Shown: positions 42,479 through 50,419, counted from the stretch's first letter. The stretch: DNA of 62,166 bases from Acetobacterium bakii (GCF_001263355.1 NZ_LGYO01000013.1:1-62166), one strand, 5' to 3'. Numbers and translations are program-made. The notes: generated by a model from the letters alone, not told the origin.

Positions 42479-44015
42479 ATTAGCTTTAAAATCAACGGTT
42501 ATAGAGCCGGATACCGATCTTGATCAGGTTATGATTGGCAGTTCGCGGTTCAGTGATGATCTCTGGGATTTAAAACCATTCATATCAGCCAAAGCAACGA
42601 AAGATTCACAAAAAAAGTTATTTTTCGAGTATATCACAGAGCCTGAAATGAAACAGACCGTCAAACACTATGCGTATCATATGCTGGGAAAAATAAAACC
42701 TCAATCGGTAAGAAATCAAATCAACAGCCATCTTCCGAGATTCATTGAATACTGCTCGTTAAACGGAATAAAGAGTTTTGTGGATGTAACACAGGATGAT
42801 TTTCTTTGCTTCAACATCTGGCTAAAAGATACCAGAAAAATGTCGCAAAGCGGAGGATATAACTGTTCGCATGTTGTTGAAAATATCATCAAGGTCGGTC
42901 AGATCAAAGACTGGCATGTTCCGAAGGATAATATTTTTAAAGGGTTTACATCCAATCAGTTATGGGATATAAAGCAGTCGCTTAAACCCAATAGAACAAA
43001 ACCGATTCCAGAGGATGTTTTTGACCGCATATTGCATCATGCCGTTCATGATGAAACGGATATATTAACCAAAGCGGGGATCATTATTCAAAGCCAGACG
43101 GGACTTCGCATTAGTGAGGTATTGTCAATCCAAGAAGGCTGTGTGAAGGTGATGCATGATGGCGACAGCACCTATGATTATATGGAAGCAACCCTTCCGA
43201 AAACTGAAAAAGGGGAAGCAATTATTCACAAGGTATTCATCAATGAAATGGTTAAAAATGTAATTGAAGAATTGACAAAAGCCACAATATATTTGCGAAA
43301 AGAAAGTGGTTTAAAAGAACTGCTTTTGATACGCTATCATGGAATTCGCGTTTTGAATTCTTCGAAATGGACAGAGAACAGACTCAAAAATTTTATTAAG
43401 CGTTGGGATATCCGTGATAATAAAGGTGTTCTGTATCCACTTAAATCTCATCAATTCCGTGCAACATTTGTCCGTGAACTGATCAAACAGAAAATACCGA
43501 TTGCAATGATTATGAAACAGTATGCTCACGTTTCGATTGAAATGACCGCTGGCTATTTGACCTTGCAGGAAGAAGAAGTCAAAGAAATCTATGCCGATAT
43601 GATATTAAGTCCAGAATCAAAAATTTCAGGTCTACGTGCAAATGAGATTAAGGATCAGCTTGATAACTTGTTTTATGGAAAAACAGAGGATGAAATCGAC
43701 TCGTTGATCGACGACCTTTCGAAATCAATGAGCTTTAATCCCCTTCCTACCGGAGTGTGCCTGTATGATTTCAGACGGGGAAATTGTACGGATGGGGATG
43801 GATGTTTTATGTACAACTGTCCGAATTATATCACCGAAGTTCGGTTCTATCCAATTTTAAAGATCGAGCTGGATCTACTGGAAAAAGAAATGGGCAGATT
43901 AAAAACTCTTGGCTACGAACGTGAATGGCAGAAACAGCATGTAAAGCACGAATATCTAAAACCGCTGGTAGAAAGTTTGGAGGTGCAGTTACATGAAGAA
44001 ACAAGTATCCGCTGA
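42465..44015 (+). CDS. Tyrosine recombinase 3
   Basis: 516 residues from ATG 42465, with GGAGGT 8 nt upstream, overlapping recombinase 2 by 14 nt. Catalytic set: GLRISEVLSI, HQFRATF and YAHVSIEMTAGYLT (the usual Gly-His is Ala-His). A cysteine cluster near the C-terminus (CLYDFRRGNCTDGDGCFMYNC) parallels recombinase 2. Three recombinases in a row define RIT-type elements. Confidence 0.92.
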   Translation: MAKTRLALKSTVIEPDTDLDQVMIGSSRFSDDLWDLKPFISAKATKDSQKKLFFEYITEPEMKQTVKHYAYHMLGKIKPQSVRNQINSHLPRFIEYCSLNGIKSFVDVTQDDFLCFNIWLKDTRKMSQSGGYNCSHVVENIIKVGQIKDWHVPKDNIFKGFTSNQLWDIKQSLKPNRTKPIPEDVFDRILHHAVHDETDILTKAGIIIQSQTGLRISEVLSIQEGCVKVMHDGDSTYDYMEATLPKTEKGEAIIHKVFINEMVKNVIEELTKATIYLRKESGLKELLLIRYHGIRVLNSSKWTENRLKNFIKRWDIRDNKGVLYPLKSHQFRATFVRELIKQKIPIAMIMKQYAHVSIEMTAGYLTLQEEEVKEIYADMILSPESKISGLRANEIKDQLDNLFYGKTEDEIDSLIDDLSKSMSFNPLPTGVCLYDFRRGNCTDGDGCFMYNCPNYITEVRFYPILKIELDLLEKEMGRLKTLGYEREWQKQHVKHEYLKPLVESLEVQLHEETSIR

Positions 44016-44412
44016 ACAGGTTTCAGGCATCAAAGCTTATGCTGAACAAAAAAACAGAGAAACAATTGAAAAGGTCAGCAAAGCCATTGATAAGCTGAAA
44101 CGTAAAAGCCAGCCAATTAACTTCGAAACGGTATCTAAAGAAGCAAACGTAGCAAGAGCTACATTGTATAATAATCCTCAGTTGAAAGAGCGTATATGGA
44201 GTCTCAGAGCCATTTCAAAGGGTGTTCCACTGGATAATATCGTGGCTGTCAAAAAGGATAAAATACAGTTGCAGGAAAAAAAGGTAATGGCACTACGGGA
44301 GAAAGTCAAAAAGTTAGAAGACGATAAGCGAAAATTGATTGCCCAGTTGGTTGATCATGAAGAACTAAAAGAAGAAAACGAACGACTGAAACGACAGCTA
44401 ACGAAAGGATAA
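43993..44412 (+). CDS. TnpC-like / DUF6262 transposition accessory protein
   Basis: 139 residues. SKEANVARATLYNNPQLKERI forms a helix-turn-helix; the C-terminus is a coiled coil (KIQLQEKKVMALREKVKKLEDDKRKLIAQL). This matches the small TnpC/DUF6262 partners that orient Tn554-like transposition. It overlaps recombinase 3 by 23 nt. Confidence 0.85.
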   Translation: MKKQVSAEQVSGIKAYAEQKNRETIEKVSKAIDKLKRKSQPINFETVSKEANVARATLYNNPQLKERIWSLRAISKGVPLDNIVAVKKDKIQLQEKKVMALREKVKKLEDDKRKLIAQLVDHEELKEENERLKRQLTKG

Positions 44413-44416
44413 CGTG

Positions 44417-44608
44417 ATGAAAAATAAGGTTTTGGTTGATTTATTGGAACAATTGAATCCAGATGATGAAATCTGTGTTGAGATCAATGAGGGCACGACA
44501 AATCAATTTGTTGACTCAACTTATGATGTTGGATTTAAGATGAATGAGTATGACCAGCTTGTGTTAGTGGTTGATGTGGAAAAAGGTAAATTTAATAATA
44601 TCGAATGA
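44417..44608 (+). CDS. Small transposon passenger protein, 63 aa
   Basis: ATG at 44417 (GTG 44414 in frame). Acidic, with VLVDLLEQLNPDDEICVEINEG at the start. Its last 13 codons match the solo transposon end at 28.58 kb, so it belongs to the element's right end. No family recognised. Confidence 0.5.
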   Translation: MKNKVLVDLLEQLNPDDEICVEINEGTTNQFVDSTYDVGFKMNEYDQLVLVVDVEKGKFNNIE

Positions 44609-44670
44609 AAGGAGAACGTAGTAGACACTATTTGATGTATAAAAAGTAACGAATGCTTGTTTAAGATATT

Positions 44671-44705
44671 TATATACATTTTATACAGTTTGCTACTAAA
44701 GATAT
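44671..44705 (-). repeat. Right terminal inverted repeat
   Basis: 35 nt ending CTACTAAAGATAT, the complement of the left end; the direct repeat AAAATG follows at once. Confidence 0.85.
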
Positions 44706-44708
44706 AAA

Positions 44709-45161
44709 ATGAGCAATGATCTAAAAAAAGGGGACGTTGTAAAGTCCCCGGGTTCCGATCAGACCATGGTGTTGGATGTGCAGGGCAGTGATGCCCTGCT
44801 TTTTACTGGAAACCAGTTTATTAGAGCATATGGCTTTCTGATGGAGGATGACTTACTGGGGTGGAATTTTGGAATTTATTATTCATCCTTTGATCAGATT
44901 CCAAAGAACTATGAAAACCTGGATTTCCAGGACATTAAACAGGATTTAGCCAGCATGAAGCAGACCAATGAACGGGAAATGATTAAGGCACTGCTAGTTA
45001 TTGAAAATCATTTTGAAGGCCCGGAGCTGCTTGACCAAATCCATGAACGGTTTGAAAATGAAGGCTTTAATCTGCTCAATGAGGGGTTTGATCGGGTTCA
45101 TGCAGCGCTAACCCGGGAAGATGATTATGTGCTGGAAGATGACTGGGAGCCGGAAGCATAA
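44709..45161 (+). CDS. Hypothetical tail-tagged protein, 150 aa
   Basis: The N-terminal 60 residues (KKGDVVKSPGSDQTMVLDVQGSDALLFTGNQFIRA) form a small beta domain also found twice in the protein at 46198. The C-terminal half is helical and ends in VLEDDWEPEA; a palindrome starts 9 nt after the stop. The ATG touches the transposon end, so the native ribosome site (AAGGGG at about 39698-39703) is now 5 kb away beyond the insertion. It is probably weakly expressed, or driven by transposon readthrough. Confidence 0.75.
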   Translation: MSNDLKKGDVVKSPGSDQTMVLDVQGSDALLFTGNQFIRAYGFLMEDDLLGWNFGIYYSSFDQIPKNYENLDFQDIKQDLASMKQTNEREMIKALLVIENHFEGPELLDQIHERFENEGFNLLNEGFDRVHAALTREDDYVLEDDWEPEA

Positions 45162-45170
45162 AGATAATGA

Positions 45171-45187
45171 TGTTTCCCGAGGAAACA
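45171..45187. repeat. 17-bp palindrome copy 16 (CGA centre)
   Basis: TGTTTCCCGAGGAAACA, 9 nt after a tagged stop codon. Confidence 0.95.
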
Positions 45188-45218
45188 GGAAATCGGTATG
45201 CCGATCATTTAACACATT

Positions 45219-45235
45219 TGTTTCCCGAGGAAACA
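45219..45235. repeat. 17-bp palindrome copy 17 (CGA centre)
   Basis: TGTTTCCCGAGGAAACA, 48 nt after copy 16; a half site GGAAACA follows at 45246. Confidence 0.95.
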
Positions 45236-45269
45236 AGAAAATCAGGAAACAAAGGAGGAATGAATAGGA

Positions 45270-45593
45270 ATGGACACCGTTACAAAGGAACTGTTTGACA
45301 TCTTTGGGAAATATCATTTTGATTCCAAAGCAGCATTGAATATGGAAGCTAAAGAAGCGCTTTGTCTATTTCTCAAAAAACTGAAGAAGACGAAAAGCCG
45401 GAAGTCGTATCAAGGAAGTTCAGAGTATATGTTCTATTTACACTATTTGATGATCATGCGCAGGGGCTTGATTGAGAAAAACTATCTTATTGTGTGCAAT
45501 GAACTGGGCAGTTTGATTTATCGTTTTTCGCCAACAGAAACCCGAATCAAATTAATTATCATCGAACTGCTTGAAGACTATTTAAAGGGGTGA
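45270..45593 (+). CDS. Hypothetical protein, 107 aa
   Basis: Helical, basic protein (MEAKEALCLFLKKLKKTKSRKSYQ...YMFYLHYLMIMRRGLIEKNYLIVCNELGSLI). No family recognised. It is followed after 4 nt by the next gene, so the two form a pair between palindrome clusters. No shared tail. Confidence 0.6.
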   Translation: MDTVTKELFDIFGKYHFDSKAALNMEAKEALCLFLKKLKKTKSRKSYQGSSEYMFYLHYLMIMRRGLIEKNYLIVCNELGSLIYRFSPTETRIKLIIIELLEDYLKG

Positions 45594-45597
45594 GCCT

Positions 45598-46062
45598 ATG
45601 TTTGGAAAAAAGAAATCAAAGAAGCCAATGATATTAATAGATGGATCTAAGTTCCATTTTGACCAGACGTTTTTATTTATTCAGGAAGGCATTTCCCAGG
45701 AAAAGGATATTGTTGGGAAAATTGCTTGTCTGGATTTTGCCCTGAAGGTTTTGCACAGTGATCTGAAACACTCGATCCTTTCGGAAGCTATATATAAAAA
45801 AGATATCACAGCTTTAAAGGATAGCTATATTCCGGTAGTAACGCCATTAAAAACAGATGGTCAAAATTGGATCAACCAACAAACTCAAGAAATAATAAAA
45901 CCGGTTTTGGATTTTCGGATTGCAATTATATTTGAAGTTGAAAAATTAAAAATCGAATTGCAACAAGAACTTGAAACCGTTGATAAAAAGCCGAGAAAGC
46001 GCCATGCTATTCCAGAAGCATGGCGTATTTTTATTGTTTCAAAGTATCTGGATGCCATTTAA
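45598..46062 (+). CDS. Hypothetical protein, 154 aa
   Basis: Starts after GGGGTGAGCCT. Mostly helical (TFLFIQEGISQEKDIVGKIACLDFALKVL) with a basic C-terminus. No family recognised. It pairs with the 45270 gene; three palindromes in a 38-nt ladder follow its stop although it lacks the acidic-Trp tail. Confidence 0.6.
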   Translation: MFGKKKSKKPMILIDGSKFHFDQTFLFIQEGISQEKDIVGKIACLDFALKVLHSDLKHSILSEAIYKKDITALKDSYIPVVTPLKTDGQNWINQQTQEIIKPVLDFRIAIIFEVEKLKIELQQELETVDKKPRKRHAIPEAWRIFIVSKYLDAI

Positions 46063-46082
46063 ACAGTTTAAAAAGCTGATCC

Positions 46083-46099
46083 TGTTTCCCGAGGAAACA
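46083..46099. repeat. 17-bp palindrome copy 18 (CGA centre)
   Basis: TGTTTCCCGAGGAAACA, first of three at an exact 38-nt period. Confidence 0.95.
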
Positions 46100-46120
46100 A
46101 AATGACAGAAATATGAATCC

Positions 46121-46137
46121 TGTTTCCCGAGGAAACA
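46121..46137. repeat. 17-bp palindrome copy 19 (CGA centre)
   Basis: TGTTTCCCGAGGAAACA, 38 nt after copy 18, with similar intervening sequence. Confidence 0.95.
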
Positions 46138-46158
46138 GAATAACAGAAATAAGAATCT

Positions 46159-46175
46159 TGTTTCCCGAGGAAACA
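46159..46175. repeat. 17-bp palindrome copy 20 (CGA centre)
   Basis: TGTTTCCCGAGGAAACA, 38 nt after copy 19 and 22 nt before the next start. Confidence 0.95.
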
Positions 46176-46197
46176 GAAAACTCGAAAAGGAGAAGAA

Positions 46198-47238
46198 ATG
46201 AAGGAAATAAAGAAGGTTTTTTTTGCAAATTATTTAGTCACGCTGGCTGCTCAAGAAAATGACTTGCTTTTATTCAATGGGGATCAATTTATTTGGGCCT
46301 TCGATGCGATGGCTGTCAATGGCGCTGAAAAATTCAGATGGGAAGGGGCCTATTACTTTGATAATTATCAGATGGTTCCACCCCTGGCTGAAATCAAGAA
46401 ATATTATGATCAGCCATTCTGTATCAAAGAAGGTTTATCATTTGCCATTGATGCAGAAAATAACCGAGCGGTATTGCAGGGGTCAAACTTCCATTATGAA
46501 GAACGTCCCATAAATAAGCGTGTGTTGATTCCCGATTCGATTGAGTATCAGGGGATTCTTTATCCGGTTACAGCCGTAGCCGACTGGGGGTTTTACAATG
46601 ATACCAGTGTCACCGATCTGATTCTACCGGAGACAATCACACAGATCGGAAATTATGCCTTTGCCAACTCGATCATTAAGGATGTTAAAATGTCCCCTGA
46701 TCTCATCATGGGGAACAACGTATTTTATGGTTGTGACCATTTAAATGAACAGTTGAAAGATGTGGTGAGAAAAAACTGGTGCTTCGACCATAATCAGGAA
46801 CTGATAAAAAAAGAAGATGTGGATTATATGAAAAATCTGATTGAACGCATCGAACAGGGTGGCATTAATCAGGATGTTGAAGAATGGTATCATGATGCAG
46901 TTTTGAAATATACGTCAATGTGCGAAAATTATGCCGAACAGAATCCTTTCGAGAAAGCATTAAACGCCCCCATTAGAAACGACCAGGAGCAACAGTTGAA
47001 TGCGATTAAAAAAGGCGATGTTTTTCAAACTGATGCTTCCAGTCAAATGATTGTACTAGATGTAAAAGGGACGGATGCCCTTTTATTTACTGGAAAACAC
47101 TTTATTCAGGCCACCAATATTCGCCTGGAAGACAACAGGTTACAGTGGGATGAAAGTGCGGTATATGCCCAATTTAGCAATATTTCAGGACAGCATCATG
47201 AAGAATCTGTTGAGGATGACTGGGAGCAGGAAATGTAA
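46198..47238 (+). CDS. BspA-type LRR protein with duplicated small domain, tail-tagged
   Basis: 346 residues. The first 60 (NDLLLFNGDQFIWAF) and residues about 275-335 (KKGDVFQTDASSQMIVLDVKGTDALLFTGKHFIQA) are copies of the domain in the 44709 protein. Between lie BspA-type leucine-rich repeats (LYPVTAVADWGFYNDTSVTDLILPETITQIGNYAFAN, about 120-160). No signal peptide is seen, so export would need another route. It ends in SVEDDWEQEM, and the palindrome begins 3 nt after the stop. Confidence 0.75.
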   Translation: MKEIKKVFFANYLVTLAAQENDLLLFNGDQFIWAFDAMAVNGAEKFRWEGAYYFDNYQMVPPLAEIKKYYDQPFCIKEGLSFAIDAENNRAVLQGSNFHYEERPINKRVLIPDSIEYQGILYPVTAVADWGFYNDTSVTDLILPETITQIGNYAFANSIIKDVKMSPDLIMGNNVFYGCDHLNEQLKDVVRKNWCFDHNQELIKKEDVDYMKNLIERIEQGGINQDVEEWYHDAVLKYTSMCENYAEQNPFEKALNAPIRNDQEQQLNAIKKGDVFQTDASSQMIVLDVKGTDALLFTGKHFIQATNIRLEDNRLQWDESAVYAQFSNISGQHHEESVEDDWEQEM

Positions 47239-47241
47239 GTT

Positions 47242-47258
47242 TGTTTCCCGAGGAAACA
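47242..47258. repeat. 17-bp palindrome copy 21 (CGA centre)
   Basis: TGTTTCCCGAGGAAACA, 3 nt after a tagged stop codon. Confidence 0.95.
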
Positions 47259-47342
47259 AGAAATGAAAAGAGATCCGAAAAGGTCTCTGTTTTTATGGAA
47301 AATAATAGTGGATTCATTGTCAATAAATATATGGAGGTAGAA

Positions 47343-48008
47343 ATGGATAGGAATGAGCGTTTGAAACAGTCATTATGCATTCTGTATGATGGTGCCGTGG
47401 TGGAAGTGGACAGCTTAAAGGAGGGCATGAAGCTGGCTGATGAAATGGTTAGCGAAAATGGTTCAGATATTACCATTGTGCAAAACGAAGAAGTTGTTGC
47501 CAGACGGGAGTGGTTTGCTGAAAGTGACCATGATCAACCTTTTGGAGATCCGATGGAAGCTGAACTGGATCCGATTGAATTTGAAGGTTATGGGTTTTAT
47601 TCCGATTGGTTAATTGATGACAACTATCGCGAAATGAACAATCTATTAAAAACATTTGGCGAGCTTTTAAACAGTAATAAAGAAATTGACTGTGAGTTGA
47701 TTATCGGGAATGTAGAAATGCCGGCATCCTTTGTTTGGAATGAAAAAAGTCGCATCACCCCGTATGGATATGATTACTTTAAACCATTGATGGAGTGCAG
47801 TTATGAACTGCTCGAAAATGGCAACATTACGATCGACGATGGCGATGAAGCAATGGGAGAAAAATTTACCTGGGCTTGCGCCGGTTATATTTCAGAATCA
47901 GAATCAAAGAAGATGTTTATTGAAATTGAGCTGGATGAAAAAGAGCACAATTGCTCAGAAAATCAAAGCGATCAAGACAGTGAAGATGAATGGGAACCGG
48001 AAATGTAA
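47343..48008 (+). CDS. Hypothetical tail-tagged protein, 221 aa
   Basis: ATG 47343 is chosen because GGAGGTAG lies just before it; an open frame upstream runs into the palindrome. Acidic soluble protein with no family recognised. Predicted strands LCILYDGAVVEVDSL and SDITIVQNEEVVARREW start it. It ends in DSEDEWEPEM, with a palindrome 3 nt after the stop. Confidence 0.7.
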   Translation: MDRNERLKQSLCILYDGAVVEVDSLKEGMKLADEMVSENGSDITIVQNEEVVARREWFAESDHDQPFGDPMEAELDPIEFEGYGFYSDWLIDDNYREMNNLLKTFGELLNSNKEIDCELIIGNVEMPASFVWNEKSRITPYGYDYFKPLMECSYELLENGNITIDDGDEAMGEKFTWACAGYISESESKKMFIEIELDEKEHNCSENQSDQDSEDEWEPEM

Positions 48009-48011
48009 TCC

Positions 48012-48028
48012 TGTTTCCCGAGGAAACA
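48012..48028. repeat. 17-bp palindrome copy 22 (CGA centre)
   Basis: TGTTTCCCGAGGAAACA, 3 nt after a tagged stop codon. Confidence 0.95.
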
Positions 48029-48047
48029 AAATAAAAAATGAAAGCCT

Positions 48048-48064
48048 TGTTTCCCGAGGAAACA
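48048..48064. repeat. 17-bp palindrome copy 23 (CGA centre)
   Basis: TGTTTCCCGAGGAAACA, 36 nt after copy 22; the next gene's ribosome site follows directly. Confidence 0.95.
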
Positions 48065-48081
48065 GGAGGAAAGGAAATAAA

Positions 48082-48291
48082 ATGAACGCGCAATGTATTG
48101 AAAATGAAGTTATTGGTTATATGGCAGGAAAAGCCATTGTCAAAGATGAAGAAGGTCGGTGGTTCTTTGTTGAAATACCCGAGGAATTTATTATTGCCGG
48201 AGAACAGATCTTTGAGGAAGATTTAAGCCCACTTGAATTGCTGCCAAAGATGGTGCAGTCGTATATTTTAAAAGAAATGGGTGATCGCTAA
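48082..48291 (+). CDS. Small hypothetical protein, 69 aa
   Basis: ATG 48082 follows AGGAGGAAAGG. Acidic protein with AIVKDEEGRWFFVEIPEEFIIAGE and EDLSPLELLPKMVQSYILKEMGDR. Its stop is immediately followed by the ardC-like start, so it is co-translated and may be a partner of that protein. No family recognised. Confidence 0.65.
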   Translation: MNAQCIENEVIGYMAGKAIVKDEEGRWFFVEIPEEFIIAGEQIFEEDLSPLELLPKMVQSYILKEMGDR

Positions 48292-49302
48292 ATGGCAAAG
48301 TATGAAAAACGCAGTCCCGAGGATATAAAAAAGGAAATGGACGGTTATAATCAAAAAATTATGACCCTGGGGGAAAGCTTTAAAAAAGATCCCACCGAAA
48401 TGGCTGATTACTTTGCCTTTGCTGCCAAGTTTTACCAATACAGCCCGAAGAATCAGCAATTGATCTATCATCAAAATGAATTCGCTTCGTTTGTTGGATC
48501 GTTTATGTCATATAAAGAAAAAGGCTATTGCGTCGAAAAAGGACAAAAAGGAATGAAAATATTTGTTCCGGTTAAATGCTCATATTTTTATCGGGATGGT
48601 GAAAATACATCCACGCGTTTAGCTGATGCCACCCCTGGGGAAAAAGCCCGGATCAGCCGAGGGGATATTGAAGTGAAATCGGGCATCAAGTTTAAATTGG
48701 GTTCGGTATTTGATATTTCTCAAACCGATTGTCCGGTTGAAGATTATCCGAAATTCATTAAATTTGGTGAGAACTCAAGACCCCATGCCGAACTGTATGA
48801 AAAGTTAAAAGGGTATTGTGAAAACCAGGGATTTAAAGTGGCCGAAGCATCCCTCCGATCCATTGATCTCAGAGGTCAGTATTGCCCATCAACCAAGGTG
48901 ATCGAACTGAATCACAAGCTTCAGGACACCCAAAAGCTGGGTACGTTTCTTCATGAAATGGCCCATGGTTTTCTGGATCACCAACGACAACCAGAAGATA
49001 CGCCCATCATCGATTTATTAAAAGAATTCGAAGCCGATGGATTGGCCATTATGTTTATGTCCCATTTTGGATTTGAAGTAACCGAAGGGACCAAGAGCCA
49101 CCTTGCAACCCAGTACAACGGTTTTAATCAGGCCGTCAATGAGCTGGACGAAAGTGATAAAGAAGCTTATTCCCTGGAGAATGCCTTTAAAAATATCAAT
49201 GCTATCTACAAAGAACACATTGAACCGATGGAAGCCTATCTTGAACAATTCGATCGAATCAATAGCAATGAGAATGAGGATGAGTGGGAACAGGAAATGT
49301 AA
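48292..49302 (+). CDS. ardC: ArdC-type antirestriction protein, tail-tagged
   Basis: 336 residues. The N-terminal single-strand-DNA-binding module shows YFAFAAKFYQYSPKNQQLIYHQN and KGYCVEKGQKGMKIFVPV (about 40-100). The C-terminal metallopeptidase has TFLHEMAHGFLDH (HExxH, about 221-225) with a downstream EFEADG glutamate ligand. ArdC proteins protect incoming single strands from restriction, and export with the strand has been proposed for the family. It ends in NEDEWEQEM, and the palindrome starts 3 nt after the stop. Confidence 0.9.
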   Translation: MAKYEKRSPEDIKKEMDGYNQKIMTLGESFKKDPTEMADYFAFAAKFYQYSPKNQQLIYHQNEFASFVGSFMSYKEKGYCVEKGQKGMKIFVPVKCSYFYRDGENTSTRLADATPGEKARISRGDIEVKSGIKFKLGSVFDISQTDCPVEDYPKFIKFGENSRPHAELYEKLKGYCENQGFKVAEASLRSIDLRGQYCPSTKVIELNHKLQDTQKLGTFLHEMAHGFLDHQRQPEDTPIIDLLKEFEADGLAIMFMSHFGFEVTEGTKSHLATQYNGFNQAVNELDESDKEAYSLENAFKNINAIYKEHIEPMEAYLEQFDRINSNENEDEWEQEM

Positions 49303-49305
49303 TGC

Positions 49306-49322
49306 TGTTTCCCGAGGAAACA
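49306..49322. repeat. 17-bp palindrome copy 24 (CGA centre)
   Basis: TGTTTCCCGAGGAAACA, 3 nt after the ardC stop codon. Confidence 0.95.
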
Positions 49323-49339
49323 AAAATTTCAGGAAACAC

Positions 49340-49373
49340 TGCAAAAGGAGATCGAATTAGATCTCTTTTTGCA
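49340..49373. terminator. Hairpin terminator after ardC
   Basis: 14-nt arms (49340-49353 and 49360-49373, one G-T pair) include a T5 run on the right and A4 on the left, so it may work in both directions. Confidence 0.7.
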
Positions 49374-49553
49374 TCTAATCGCAACGATAAGCTCATAATG
49401 ACGAAAGGCGAATAGAATGAATTGGCTCGTTTTAATATAATGATGGTAGGGCTTTAAAAATTATTTGCTAAGGATGCCATTAAATATGTTATCATTAGCT
49501 AAACATTTTATCGTTGCCAAAGAAAGTATTATAAGAAAGTGAGGGATGACGCA

Positions 49554-50339
49554 TTGAAGATTCAACAGCTATTAGAAGAAATTGAAAATAAAAATAATGT
49601 CCTTCAATCCTGCCGACCTTTAACTCAAGGTGAAATAGAACGACTCAACGAATCATTTATGGTTCAGTTTACCTATAACTCCAATGCGATTGAAGGAAAT
49701 ACCCTAACGCTTGGTGAAACAGCCATGGTTTTAGAAGGGCTTACCATTGATCAAAAACCCTTAAAAGATCACTTGGAAGCCATTGGTCATCGGGATGCAT
49801 TTGAGTATATTAAAGATCTGGTCCAGGAAAAAACACTTTTATCCGAATCGATTATTAAAAATATTCATTCACTGGTGCTTATCAATCGACCCAAAGACAA
49901 AGGCATCTACCGACGCATTCCAGTCACCATTGCCGGGGCATTTATCCAACCGGTTCAACCGTTTCAAATACAAGCACAGATGGAAGTACTCATAGAAAAG
50001 AATGAAGAATGGAAAGCAACGCTCAATCCCATTGAGCGACTAGCACGATTTCATTTAGAGTTTGAGGGGATTCATCCTTTTATTGATGGGAATGGTCGAA
50101 CGGGTCGATTAATTCTTAATCTAGACCTGATGCAGAATAATTATCTGCCGGTTAACGTCAAATTCTCTGATCGCAAAAAATACTATGCAGCATTTGATAC
50201 ATATTTTAAAAATGACGACGTTTCAGCCATGACCGAGCTGATTGGAAACAATCTTCTGGAACGGATAAATGACTACATCAACATCCTGTCCTATGCCCAA
50301 ACGCAGGAAGACAAGGATGATTGGGCGCCGGAAATGTAA
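49554..50339 (+). CDS. Fic-domain protein 2 with internal inhibitory helix, tail-tagged
   Basis: 261 residues from TTG 49554 (GTG 49539 is an alternative). The inhibitory motif [ST]xxxE[GN] is present as SNAIEGN near 43-49, ahead of the Fic core (class II layout). The full catalytic loop HPFIDGNGRTGR lies at about 174-185. Such proteins add AMP to, or remove it from, target proteins and are self-restrained. It ends in DKDDWAPEM, the tail with Ala after Trp, and a palindrome starts 3 nt after the stop. Confidence 0.9.
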   Translation: MKIQQLLEEIENKNNVLQSCRPLTQGEIERLNESFMVQFTYNSNAIEGNTLTLGETAMVLEGLTIDQKPLKDHLEAIGHRDAFEYIKDLVQEKTLLSESIIKNIHSLVLINRPKDKGIYRRIPVTIAGAFIQPVQPFQIQAQMEVLIEKNEEWKATLNPIERLARFHLEFEGIHPFIDGNGRTGRLILNLDLMQNNYLPVNVKFSDRKKYYAAFDTYFKNDDVSAMTELIGNNLLERINDYINILSYAQTQEDKDDWAPEM

Positions 50340-50342
50340 TTC

Positions 50343-50359
50343 TGTTTCCCGAGGAAACA
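50343..50359. repeat. 17-bp palindrome copy 25 (CGA centre)
   Basis: TGTTTCCCGAGGAAACA, 3 nt after the Fic 2 stop codon. Confidence 0.95.
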
Positions 50360-50379
50360 AAAAACAGAAAGTCAAAACT

Positions 50380-50396
50380 TGTTTCCCGAGGAAACA
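50380..50396. repeat. 17-bp palindrome copy 26 (CGA centre)
   Basis: TGTTTCCCGAGGAAACA, 37 nt after copy 25; a half site GGAAACA follows at about 50404. Confidence 0.95.
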
Positions 50397-50419
50397 AAAT
50401 ATAGGAAACAAATCACATT

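Larger units (their letters stand above)
39716..44705 (+). mobile_element. Three-recombinase (RIT/Tn554-like) transposon
   Basis: Terminal inverted repeats at 39716-39749 and 44671-44705 share ATATCTTTAGT, then GTATAA/GTATAAAAT and ATGTATATA. A perfect 6-bp direct repeat AAAATG flanks both ends (39710-39715 and 44706-44711). Inside are three tyrosine recombinases, a DUF6262/TnpC-like gene and one 63-residue gene. The A/T-rich ends lie exactly at the ATG of the gene at 44709. Confidence 0.9.

Noticed and set aside
39961-44015. The three recombinases as the integrase of the whole element (ICE)
   Set aside because: They are enclosed by their own inverted ends and a flanking 6-bp repeat, so they move the 5-kb transposon, not the conjugative element.
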